The position numbers and the translations under genes were made by a program. A DNA stretch of 64,000 bases from Candidatus Margulisiibacteriota bacterium (GTDB lineage Bacteria > Margulisbacteria > WOR-1 > JAKLHX01 > JBAZKV01), in contig JBAZKV010000003.1 of NCBI GenBank assembly GCA_041650635.1, positions 1-64,000 of the forward strand, given 5' to 3'. Shown one piece after another: positions 1-7,787 of the stretch. Numbering within the stretch: the first letter of the stretch is position 1; every line of letters begins with the position of its first letter. The notes below the pieces were generated by a model. It was not told the DNA's origin, searched no databases, and saw only the letters and a program-made list of their open reading frames with translations.

Positions 1-85
1 TCCGACTGGATAGATGTCAACGCGCCTAAGTTCTAGGACGGATCAAGCTGCAGCTTACAAATCCTGCAGCGGGTGTTCCGTAATT

Positions 86-697
86 ATGCCAAGAAAAATA
101 CTAACGGTATTGCTCCTGACCGTGTCAGTGGTTGTTTCTTCCTCTTTTGCGGCGTCACAGGGTCCGTATTCGCCGGATACCGTAGAAGAAGAGTTCTGGG
201 GTGATTGGCCCATGGCAGAAGAGATGAAGATCGAGGACGATGTCTTTGCCCGCAACGATAATGGGGCCTATGCAAAATGCAAAGGATTTGGTTTTGGCAT
301 ACCTAGCGGAGCTATTATAGACGGCATTCTTGTCGAGATCAAGCAAAAAACCATTTATGATGATGCAGAAAACTGGGTAGTGGACAAATCCATAAGATTA
401 GTCAAGGCCGACAGCCTGACGGGCAGCGATAAAGCCAGACCCGATACCACCCACTGGCCGACGGTGTCCACCTACATTCCTTACGGAGGCTCTGATGATC
501 TTTGGGGAGGATCATGGACTGCGTCAGATATAAACGGTTCCATGTTCGGGGTCGCGCTAAGCGCGACCGTTCACAAGGATTGGATACCTTCAGTGCTGGC
601 GTTAGTAGACCATGTTAGGATCACAGTGTACTACACTGAGCCGCCCCCGCCCACCTCGCTGCGCAACGCGGTGCTCAAAGGAGCGGTCATAAGGTGA
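86..697 (+). CDS. Secreted beta-sandwich protein, paralogue A
   Basis: A 203-residue exported protein of unknown function. The ATG at 86 gives a clean signal peptide (MPRK followed by a Leu/Val-rich core, cut after SSSFA); an in-frame ATG at 14 would put 24 polar residues ahead of it, so 86 is preferred. The mature part carries segments seen in many environmental secreted proteins, in this order: FGFGIPSGAIIDGI, then RLVKADSLTGS, then YGGSDDLWGGSW, then a final strand VDHVRITVYYTE. I infer an all-beta jelly-roll-like fold. The tail LRNAVLKGAVIR resembles that of the next gene. Co-directional with the paralogue 7 bases downstream. Window start prevents judging its promoter. Function unknown; surface or fibre-associated role is a guess from context. 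Confidence 0.8.
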   Translation: MPRKILTVLLLTVSVVVSSSFAASQGPYSPDTVEEEFWGDWPMAEEMKIEDDVFARNDNGAYAKCKGFGFGIPSGAIIDGILVEIKQKTIYDDAENWVVDKSIRLVKADSLTGSDKARPDTTHWPTVSTYIPYGGSDDLWGGSWTASDINGSMFGVALSATVHKDWIPSVLALVDHVRITVYYTEPPPPTSLRNAVLKGAVIR

Positions 698-704
698 AAA
701 CAAA

Positions 705-1346
705 GTGAAATATGTTCCTTGTGCCCTAGGCCTTGCCGTAATGCTTGTGTTTGCCGCCCCCTGTTTTGGCGCGTCGCAGGGGCCTAATTCACCCGGCACA
801 GCAGCAGATGATGCTGTCGTAGGAACTGAATCGTGGGCAAATCCTAATAATAGTAAGGTGAGTGATGGTATTTATGCGACAACAGTCCTTAATAATTACA
901 GAGCGAATACAAGAGATAAGTATGTGCAAATTGTTAAGTCTGACGGATCCATAGGTTCTGCGAACAAAGCGGCGTCGGATTATTGGGTATATCGAACGGA
1001 CACATACGCCTCTTACGGCGGTCCTGCCGATTTATGGGGTGAAAGTTGGGATGCCGACAAAATTAATGACGCCGATTTTGGCGTAGTAATTTCCGCTTAT
1101 TCAATTAAGGAAGATTATGCTGAGAATATAACTCATTACCTTAGGGCGACAAATTTTGGGTTCTCTATTCCTGCAGGGGCAACAATAAACGGGATATTTG
1201 CTGAGGTTGAAAAACAAAGGGGCGGCGGAGGATCGAGTGAAACTATATACATCGACCATGTCCGCATGACGGTTTATTATACCGAAGCCACTCCTCCGGT
1301 CACCCGCCTTCGCAACTCTACCTGGAGGAACGCTACTATAAGATGA
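705..1346 (+). CDS. Secreted beta-sandwich protein, paralogue B (segments in changed order)
   Basis: A 213-residue exported paralogue of the preceding protein, starting at GTG 705 seven bases after its stop. The signal peptide ends at PCFG and the mature N-terminus ASQGPNSPG matches ASQGPYSPD of paralogue A. It has the same building blocks but in another order: QIVKSDGSIGS, YGGPADLWGESW and FGVVISAY come first, and ATNFGFSIPAGATINGI (about bases 1147-1195) comes only just before the last strand IDHVRMTVYYTE. In paralogue A that segment comes first. The C-terminus LRNSTWRNATIR again resembles paralogue A. Function unknown; likely a cell-surface or fibre component given the large fibre gene downstream. 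Confidence 0.8.
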   Translation: MKYVPCALGLAVMLVFAAPCFGASQGPNSPGTAADDAVVGTESWANPNNSKVSDGIYATTVLNNYRANTRDKYVQIVKSDGSIGSANKAASDYWVYRTDTYASYGGPADLWGESWDADKINDADFGVVISAYSIKEDYAENITHYLRATNFGFSIPAGATINGIFAEVEKQRGGGGSSETIYIDHVRMTVYYTEATPPVTRLRNSTWRNATIR

Positions 1347-1366
1347 AGGTGAAAAAGGCAAAAACC

Positions 1367-1395
1367 TTGCAATTATTATGCGCCGATAGTATATT
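1367..1395 (+). promoter_or_regulatory. Candidate sigma-70 promoter of the fibre gene
   Basis: TTGCAA (1367-1372), a 17-base spacer and TATATT (1390-1395) lie in the 108-base gap before the fibre gene. Predicted start near 1402 gives a leader of about 50 bases. No strong Shine-Dalgarno is seen before the ATG at 1455. Confidence 0.45.
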
Positions 1396-1454
1396 ATTAG
1401 TTGTGCTTGTTATATATAGAGGGGCATCGCAGACAGCCGAAATGATAGTGTGAT

Positions 1455-4400
1455 ATGAAAAAACTTTTGCCGGTCTATTTTATTCTATTTTTGCTTCTTA
1501 CCGCAGCGGCCTCAAGGGCTGTGCAGCTCGGGGGAGCAGATTCCACTTACCCCGAAAAGGTCCCCGGCACCTTTGAAGTGTCCGGCCAGACCACTTTTAA
1601 CAGCCAGTCTTACACCTGGCCGTCTCTGCAGGGGGAAACCAACACTTTTCTCAAGAACACGGGGTCCGGTGTTCTTACCTGGGAAGGCGTAAGCGTTACT
1701 CCTGGAGGCGACAGCGGGGCGGTTCAATTTAACGCAGGAGGTTCTTTGTCGGGAGAGGCTACTAACTTTTTCTTTGACAGCACCAACAAACGCCTTGGAA
1801 TAGGCACGGGAGCTCCTACTGCCACTCTTGAAGTAGCGGGGGACCTTTTGCTTACCGGCTCGGGTGATTCCAGTGTGGGAGGCAATCTGTCTATCGGTTC
1901 CGCCGGAGCCTCAATAGAGGCCTCCACGGGCAAGTATTACGGGGATGGTTCCGAACTTACCAATGTGACGCCTTCGGGAGCCGCTGGAGGCTCGCTTTCG
2001 GGCACATATCCAAATCCAACTATAGCGGCCGGAGCGGTTGCAACAGCAGAGATAGCAAGCGGAGCGGTAACGGGACCTAAACTGGCAGACGCACTTACCG
2101 GAAGTTTTAGCATTAACACTACCGGCGCGGGAACCTTTGAAGAACTAGTTCTTTCAGGTTCAGGCAATTCCTCTTTCAGCGGGGACCTTGCCATCGGTTC
2201 CGCAGGAGCCTCTATAGAAGCTGCCACCGGCAAATATTACGGGGACGGTTCCGAACTTACCAATGTTACGCCTTCGGGAGCGGCTGGAGGCTCTCTTTCC
2301 GGCACATATCCAAATCCAACTATTGCGGCCGGAGCGGTTGCAACAGCAGAGATAGCAAGCGGAGCGGTGACGGGGCCTAAACTGGCAAGCTCTGTTGATG
2401 GAAGCTTCAGCATCAATACTTCAGGAAAGGTCACAGCCGAAGCTTTTTACGGCAGCGGAGCGGGGCTTACCGGTGTTTCTGCCACTCCCGCGGGCGGGGA
2501 GGGGGCGGTCCAGTTTAATTCAAGTGGCACTTTATCGGGCGAAGCTACAAATCTGTTTTATGATGTTACGAATAAGAGGCTCGGCATCGGTACGGGGACG
2601 CCAGCTTCGGAGTTGTCCGTTAAAAGTTCTTATTCTGAGATCAGGCTTCATGTATCCGGATTCAATCCTTCTGTAAAGCTATATGACCAGGGAAGCCATT
2701 CATGGAACATACACTCTGATTATATAGCCGGTGATTTGAAATTTACAGCAGCGACAGGCACCAATGATGATCGTTTTATAATTAAACAATCCGGTAACAT
2801 TGGCGTAGGGGCAAGTGCTCCGGGTTCAAAACTTGAGGTCCAGACCGGTTCTGCGGACACAAAGGGTTTGATAGTCAAGGCCTATGATTCGCAGTCGGCA
2901 GATCTGACGGAATGGCAGAATAGTTCCGGGACGATAATAGCTTCGGTGGATGCCTCGGGCAATTTCAAGTTCGGCTCGGGAGCTTCCACCGAAGCCTCGA
3001 CCGGAAAGATCTGGGCAACTACTTTCTACGGCAGCGGAGCAGGGCTTACAGGTATAAGTCTGGGAACTTTTACCCAATACGGGGTAGCCTATGCCGATAC
3101 AACTTCATCACTTTCCTCCACTGTGGCGGGCTCAACAGGAAAGCTTTTGAAAGGTGTTACTTCGGGAGCTCCGGTGTGGTCAAACCTGTATTACCCGGAC
3201 AGCTATACAAGGTACGCTCTGGTGTATGCTACAACAACGAGTTCTCTGGCTGCCACATCGGCAGGAGCAACAGGAAAACTTTTGAAAGGGGTTACTTCGA
3301 GTGCTCCGGTGTGGTCAAACCTGTATTACCCGGACAGCTATACAAGGTACGCTCTGGTGTATGCTACAACAACGAGTTCTCTGGCTGCTACCGCAGCGGG
3401 GACGTCGGGAGCGGTATTGAAAGGAGTCACTTCTTCTGCTCCTGTCTGGGGGCAGTTGTCTCTTGAAACTGATATGACAGGGATACTGCCCGTAGTAAGA
3501 GGCGGAACCAGTGTAGGGACTTTTACGCAATACGGTCTGGTTTATGCTTCGACAACTTCTTCGCTTACTGCTACTTCGGCGGGTGCAGCAGGAAAGCTTT
3601 TGAAAGGGGTTACTTCGGGTGCTCCGGTGTGGTCAAACCTGTATTATCCGGACAGCTATACAAGGTATGCTCTGGTATATGCTACAACTACGAGTTCTCT
3701 GGCGGCAACGGCGGCGGGTACAACCGGAGCTGTATTAAAAGGGGTAACTTCCGGGGCTCCCGTATGGGGACAGGTTTCTTTGTCCGATGATGTAACCGGT
3801 GTGCTTCCGATAGCAAAGGGAGGAACAAATGCTTCTTCCTTTGCGATAATCGATAATGATGAGGATATTAACGATGGAGCCCTGATATTTTATAAAAGAA
3901 GTACTCCTGTTTTGTCGGGAGAAGCAGGAAGCGTGTATTTTGACGCATCAAATAAACGCCTTGGCATTGGGACAAGGTCTCCCAACAACCTTATCCAGGT
4001 CAGGGACCTGATCAATTTTAAGGACAGCAATTACAGCACTTTTCTGGGATTGCAAGCCGGAAAAAGCAATCTTTCAGGAGGCACTTACAACACGGCGGTG
4101 GGATATCAATCTCTCTATTCTGCGACCACAGGGAACTATAATACCTCTATAGGTTACCAGACGCTGTATTCAAATGTAACGGGAGTTGCCAATACAGCCG
4201 CTGGAACGAAAGCACTTTATTCAAATACCTCAGCCTACCATAATACTGGTTTGGGCTATAATGCCCTTGCTTTTACTACTACAGGCGGATATAACACGGC
4301 AATAGGAAGCGCGGCACTTTATTCCAATACATCGGGGATAAGCAATACTGCAAGCGGGTATGGAGCGCTGGTTGACAATACCACGGGAGCCGGTAACTCA

Positions 4401-5816
4401 GCTTTTGGAAGAGAGGCTTTGGCCAGCAACTCTGAAAAAAGCCATAATACGGCAATGGGCTATAGGGCTATGTACAGCAACAGCGGGGGCGTTGATAATG
4501 TTGCTGTTGGGTCGGAGGCTCTCTACAGCAATACTTCGGGATACTACCAGACCGCTATCGGGAGAAGGGCGCTTTATAACAACACTACGGGGATCCGCAA
4601 TACTGCTGTTGGTTATTACGCGCTTTTTAATAATACCGAGGGCATTAACAATGTTGCTGTTGGCGGCGTAGCGCTCAATAGCAATACAAGCGGAGATAGC
4701 AACACCGCGCTTGGCTATGCGGCTCTAAATTACAATCAGACCGGAAACTACAATACTGCCGTGGGACACCAGGCTTTGAGCCAAAACACAGCGAGCAACA
4801 ACAACGCTTTTGGCTACAGGGCTCTTTATTCCAATACGACAGGCCGCTACAACAGTGCTTTTGGCTATAGGGCTCTTTACTTAAGTGTTACTGCGACAAA
4901 TAATGCCGCGTTCGGATATGAGGCAGGCAGGGATACCACGGGGAATTCTAATACATTCCTCGGTTATAGAGCGGGAGATCAGGTCACAACAGGTTCTCAG
5001 AATATTGTGATCGGCTACAATATTGATGCACCCTCCAATACGGGGAATTCTCAAATGACGATAGGCAACATTATTTTTGGAACAAATATTGCCGGGACCG
5101 GAACAACCATAAGTACCGGGAACATAGGCATCGGCATAAACAATCCCTCATACAAACTTGATGTGGCGGGTGGATTAAGGGCAACAGGGGCGGATGTGGA
5201 CCTGACAGGCCTTGGCAGCGGCACTGGCACGGCTCTTTACCTTACAGGTTCAAACCGGGTGGTCAAACTTTCTTCAAGCAAAAGGTATAAGACGGACATA
5301 AGGGATTATGACCGGGATATGTCCGACCTTGGAAAGCTGTCCCCGGTCAGGTTTAAATGGAACGAGAGCACGGCCACTCCGGGCAAAGAAGATTTTGGGC
5401 TGATAGCGGAGGATGTGGAAAAAGTCTTCCCTGAACTTGTCACCTACAATTCAAAAGGCCAGGTGGAAGGCGTTGATTATGCAAAATTGTCCGTGGTCCT
5501 TCTAAAAGCCGTTAAGGAGCAGGCAAACAGCATCGGCAGGCAAAAAATGACCGTTTCGGTCAAGACCTCGGACTGCCGCTTGTCGGCCACAGACGAGGCT
5601 GTCATCTGTGATTCCGGATCTCCTTTAACAGTGACCCTTCCCCAAGCTACGGGTTCGGGAAGAAAGCTTTATGTTAAAAATGTCAATGCCGGCGCTGTAT
5701 CGGTCATGCCGTTTACGGCAGATACCATAGACGGCCAACCGGTAAAACACCTTAATCAGTGGGATTGCATTACTGTGGTGGACTACGCATCTTCAAAATG
5801 GGCCGTACTGTACTGA
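1455..5816 (+). CDS. Giant repetitive surface fibre with C-terminal peptidase S74 (self-cleaving chaperone) domain
   Basis: A 1453-residue exported fibre. Residues 1-22 form a signal peptide (MKKLLPVYFILFLLLTAAAS). The long middle is low-complexity Gly/Ser/Thr/Ala with three repeat classes: two copies of a 100-residue block (SIGSAGASIEA...TGPKLA), several copies of a roughly 45-residue block (YALVYATTTSSLAATSAG, GVTSGAPVWSNLYYPDS), and about 18 units of 17 residues like GNYNTAVGYQAL at residues 873-1190, resembling YadA-type trimeric adhesin heads. The S74 domain follows: Ser1274 and Lys1279 in SSKRYKTDI are the expected cleavage Ser and catalytic Lys, with FGLIAEDVEKVFPEL after it. S74 domains trimerise fibres and then cut themselves off. 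About 90 residues of extra beta domain follow it. A trimeric surface fibre is inferred; phage origin is unlikely since it is exported and has no phage neighbours. Confidence 0.88.
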   Translation: MKKLLPVYFILFLLLTAAASRAVQLGGADSTYPEKVPGTFEVSGQTTFNSQSYTWPSLQGETNTFLKNTGSGVLTWEGVSVTPGGDSGAVQFNAGGSLSGEATNFFFDSTNKRLGIGTGAPTATLEVAGDLLLTGSGDSSVGGNLSIGSAGASIEASTGKYYGDGSELTNVTPSGAAGGSLSGTYPNPTIAAGAVATAEIASGAVTGPKLADALTGSFSINTTGAGTFEELVLSGSGNSSFSGDLAIGSAGASIEAATGKYYGDGSELTNVTPSGAAGGSLSGTYPNPTIAAGAVATAEIASGAVTGPKLASSVDGSFSINTSGKVTAEAFYGSGAGLTGVSATPAGGEGAVQFNSSGTLSGEATNLFYDVTNKRLGIGTGTPASELSVKSSYSEIRLHVSGFNPSVKLYDQGSHSWNIHSDYIAGDLKFTAATGTNDDRFIIKQSGNIGVGASAPGSKLEVQTGSADTKGLIVKAYDSQSADLTEWQNSSGTIIASVDASGNFKFGSGASTEASTGKIWATTFYGSGAGLTGISLGTFTQYGVAYADTTSSLSSTVAGSTGKLLKGVTSGAPVWSNLYYPDSYTRYALVYATTTSSLAATSAGATGKLLKGVTSSAPVWSNLYYPDSYTRYALVYATTTSSLAATAAGTSGAVLKGVTSSAPVWGQLSLETDMTGILPVVRGGTSVGTFTQYGLVYASTTSSLTATSAGAAGKLLKGVTSGAPVWSNLYYPDSYTRYALVYATTTSSLAATAAGTTGAVLKGVTSGAPVWGQVSLSDDVTGVLPIAKGGTNASSFAIIDNDEDINDGALIFYKRSTPVLSGEAGSVYFDASNKRLGIGTRSPNNLIQVRDLINFKDSNYSTFLGLQAGKSNLSGGTYNTAVGYQSLYSATTGNYNTSIGYQTLYSNVTGVANTAAGTKALYSNTSAYHNTGLGYNALAFTTTGGYNTAIGSAALYSNTSGISNTASGYGALVDNTTGAGNSAFGREALASNSEKSHNTAMGYRAMYSNSGGVDNVAVGSEALYSNTSGYYQTAIGRRALYNNTTGIRNTAVGYYALFNNTEGINNVAVGGVALNSNTSGDSNTALGYAALNYNQTGNYNTAVGHQALSQNTASNNNAFGYRALYSNTTGRYNSAFGYRALYLSVTATNNAAFGYEAGRDTTGNSNTFLGYRAGDQVTTGSQNIVIGYNIDAPSNTGNSQMTIGNIIFGTNIAGTGTTISTGNIGIGINNPSYKLDVAGGLRATGADVDLTGLGSGTGTALYLTGSNRVVKLSSSKRYKTDIRDYDRDMSDLGKLSPVRFKWNESTATPGKEDFGLIAEDVEKVFPELVTYNSKGQVEGVDYAKLSVVLLKAVKEQANSIGRQKMTVSVKTSDCRLSATDEAVICDSGSPLTVTLPQATGSGRKLYVKNVNAGAVSVMPFTADTIDGQPVKHLNQWDCITVVDYASSKWAVLY
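1888..2392 (+). repeat. Two-copy 300-bp in-frame duplication in the fibre gene
   Basis: Near-identical blocks start near 1888 and 2188 with an exact 300-base offset (for example GGCACATATCCAAATCC at 2001 and 2301). They encode GSELTNVTPSGAAGGSLSG and AGAVATAEIASGAVTGPKLA in each copy. Recent tandem duplication, coding. Confidence 0.85.
3065..3800 (+). repeat. Tandem repeats of about 135 bp in the fibre gene
   Basis: The unit encodes YALVYATTTSSLAAT, GKLLKGVTSGAPVW and SNLYYPDSYTR. CAAACCTGTATTACC recurs at 3181 and 3316 (135-base period) and a close variant at 3633. DNA identity between neighbouring units is very high, so unit number may vary between strains. Confidence 0.8.
4075..4960 (+). 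repeat. 51-bp (17-residue) YadA-head-like repeats in the fibre gene
   Basis: About 18 consecutive units of the type G-x-x-N-T-A-x-G-x-x-A-L-x-x-N-T-T, period 17 residues, diverged at DNA level. This resembles left-handed beta-roll head repeats of trimeric autotransporters, here in a protein that ends in S74 rather than a membrane anchor. Confidence 0.8.
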
Positions 5817-5858
5817 CCCGCCTCTGCGCCTGACCATCCTCAAGGGCTCTTTTGTCTA

Positions 5859-5887
5859 TTGACATTGTTTGATATATAACAAATAAT
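5859..5887 (+). promoter_or_regulatory. Candidate sigma-70 promoter before the FlgD-Ig/PorV gene set
   Basis: TTGACA (5859-5864), a 17-base spacer and AATAAT (5882-5887) in the 106-base gap after the fibre gene. It would serve 5923 and the tightly packed genes after it, with a leader of about 30 bases. Confidence 0.5.
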
Positions 5888-5922
5888 AGAACTGTTAATA
5901 CGAATTACCGGGGTGCTTACTT

Positions 5923-6858
5923 TTGAAGCGCATAATTGCGTGGATAATATTATTTGTCATGGTCAATTCAACCGCGCTGGCGGCATATATGTCATCGGGC
6001 AGGCTCTCGAGCACCGGGGCGGAGGAGCGGCTTTCCCGGAGCTTCAAGCTTTCGGGATCGCTGTCCGGCAGGGCAAAGAACACTCTGACAGGGAAAAGCT
6101 ATATCCTTGACGGCGGAATAGGAACCTCGGCGGTCATGTCCCCTGTCAATGTGGCATCGATAACTCCGTCTTACGGGTATAATTCGGGTGTTATAAGCAT
6201 TTCGGAGATAAACGGCGACGGGTTTAGCGCCGGCGCCTCAGTAAAACTTGTTCTTGACGGGGAGACCCCTGTGGAGGCTTCAGAAGTTAGTTTTGTGTCG
6301 GGTTCGCTTATGTCGTGCAGGATAGACCTGACAGGCAAGAAAAAGGGCAGGTGGGACGTGGTCGTGGAAAACCCCGACGGTTCAAAAGGAGAGCTCAAAG
6401 AAGGTTTTGAGATCATGACCTGGGCCTCGGCCGGGCTCCTGATCTGCTATCCAAATCCTTTCGATCCTTTAGCAGGCCGGGCTTCGCTTATCTTTGAACT
6501 GGAAAAGGATTCTGATACATCCCTGTATCTTTTCAACATTTCGGCGGAACTCGTCTATCGGCGCGACTTTGCTTCAGGCTCCAACGGGGGTAAGGCAGGA
6601 ACTAACAGCATAGAATGGGACGGTGTTGATTCGTTCAGCCGAGGGGCCGGCAGCGGGATCTACTTTGCCAGACTGATAGAGCGGCCCACAGGAAAGGTCC
6701 TGTCAAAAGGGAAAATAGCGGTCTTAAGGCGCTCCGGCGCGGCTACTCCGGGCAAAGGGCCCGACCTGGCGCTTTTGATATCTTTGGCCCTTATGGGAAT
6801 GGCGGGACTGGCGGGGCTGGGAAGATATTACGGCATCTTAAGGCGAAGAAAGAAATAA
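5923..6858 (+). CDS. Exported IPT/TIG plus FlgD-Ig protein with C-terminal membrane tail
   Basis: A 311-residue exported protein. TTG at 5923 is preferred: it follows GGGGTG at a normal spacing and opens directly into a signal peptide (MKRIIAWIILFVMVNSTALA). Residues about 76-165 resemble an IPT/TIG Ig-like domain. Residues about 175-270 form a FlgD-type Ig domain beginning CYPNPFDP and including NSIEWDG and GIYFARL. Unusually the chain then ends with a hydrophobic helix (about 278-299) and the basic tail RRRKK, which looks like a sorting or anchoring tail. Two bases before the PorV-like gene. Surface display or secretion together with the PorV-like barrels is inferred; no enzyme activity can be assigned. 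Confidence 0.8.
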   Translation: MKRIIAWIILFVMVNSTALAAYMSSGRLSSTGAEERLSRSFKLSGSLSGRAKNTLTGKSYILDGGIGTSAVMSPVNVASITPSYGYNSGVISISEINGDGFSAGASVKLVLDGETPVEASEVSFVSGSLMSCRIDLTGKKKGRWDVVVENPDGSKGELKEGFEIMTWASAGLLICYPNPFDPLAGRASLIFELEKDSDTSLYLFNISAELVYRRDFASGSNGGKAGTNSIEWDGVDSFSRGAGSGIYFARLIERPTGKVLSKGKIAVLRRSGAATPGKGPDLALLISLALMGMAGLAGLGRYYGILRRRKK

Positions 6859-6859
6859 C

Positions 6860-7786
6860 ATGAAAAAAGCGGCTTTCTTGTTCCTGGTGTTATTGCTTTT
6901 AGGCGCCACGGCGCTGGCGCAAAGCTATACAGAGGACATTACAAAAATAGGCGCGGGGGCCCGTCCCATGGGCATGGGCAAAGCATTCGTTGCTGTTTCA
7001 GACGACATAAACTCTCTTTTCCTGAATCCGGCCGGACTTGGACAGGCGGACAGGTTCCAGTTCACCAGCATGTACACATCGCTGTTTGACGGAGAACTCA
7101 ATTATGTGCTGTTCGGAGCTTCCAATCCTTTCAATTTCGGGAGCCTTGGCTTTGGCTTTATTTCCACCGGTACGGGGCAGATCCCGTCGCCGGGGCCTAC
7201 TTCAATCACTTATTTTGACTATTATGACAGGCTTTTTCTCCTTTCCTATTCCCTGCGCGGTCCCGTCCGCTTCGGCGGCGGGCTTTTAAGGGCCGGGGTC
7301 AATGTGAAATATTTTGCCAAAGGATTCACCGACACTGTCAACAAGCACGGCTCAGGGGTGAACGCGGACCTGGGTATAAAACTGGACTACGAAGACGGGC
7401 TCAGCTTTGCGGCCAACGCCCAGAATCTGCTCGGCAGCGGGATCTCATGGGATACGGGGGCTGTGGACAGCCTGCCTTCGGTCCTAAAGATAGGGGCCGC
7501 AAAACGGCTGTTTGACAGCAAGCTGCTTCTTGCGGCAGACTGCGATGTTCCCGCTTCAGGCTCTCTTCCGGCCCCGATGCACGCGGGTGTCGAATACAGG
7601 TACAGCAAATATCTTACTTTACGCGCGGGACTCGACCAGTCGATCAGCGCTTCTTCTTCTCTGGTCAACAATCTGGCCGCCGGCATAGGCCTTACCCTTG
7701 ACTCTTTCCGTTTTGATTACTCTTACAGGCTGTACCAGGAGAGCTCTATGAATGCTGCGCATTTTGTCTCTTTTTCGGTGCTGTAA
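6860..7786 (+). CDS. PorV/PorQ-like outer-membrane beta-barrel protein
   Basis: A 308-residue outer-membrane barrel candidate with signal peptide MKKAAFLFLVLLLLGATALA. The mature start shows the family pattern (AGARPMGMGKAFVAVSDDI, then LFLNPAGLGQ), followed by alternating hydrophobic beta strands and an aromatic C-terminal strand (FDYSYRLYQE, then VSFSVL). Such proteins, of the FadL-like PorV/PorQ group, carry cargo in type IX secretion in Bacteroidota and are also found in other diderm phyla. It sits between two FlgD-Ig proteins, the usual kind of cargo domain, with one-base spacing on either side, so co-expression is likely. Cargo role is inferred. Confidence 0.8.
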   Translation: MKKAAFLFLVLLLLGATALAQSYTEDITKIGAGARPMGMGKAFVAVSDDINSLFLNPAGLGQADRFQFTSMYTSLFDGELNYVLFGASNPFNFGSLGFGFISTGTGQIPSPGPTSITYFDYYDRLFLLSYSLRGPVRFGGGLLRAGVNVKYFAKGFTDTVNKHGSGVNADLGIKLDYEDGLSFAANAQNLLGSGISWDTGAVDSLPSVLKIGAAKRLFDSKLLLAADCDVPASGSLPAPMHAGVEYRYSKYLTLRAGLDQSISASSSLVNNLAAGIGLTLDSFRFDYSYRLYQESSMNAAHFVSFSVL

Positions 7787-7787
7787 C

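Noticed and set aside
1724..2434. Open minus-strand frames inside the fibre gene, repeated twice
   Set aside because: They mirror the 300-bp duplication on the other strand, have no start signals and encode Pro/Ala-rich low-complexity shadows.
3065..3800. CRISPR-like regular repeats
   Set aside because: The 135-bp units keep an open frame and encode fibre repeats, with no unique spacers or cas genes.
1455..5816. Prophage tail-fibre region
   Set aside because: The protein has a signal peptide and no capsid, tail, lysis or integrase gene is near.
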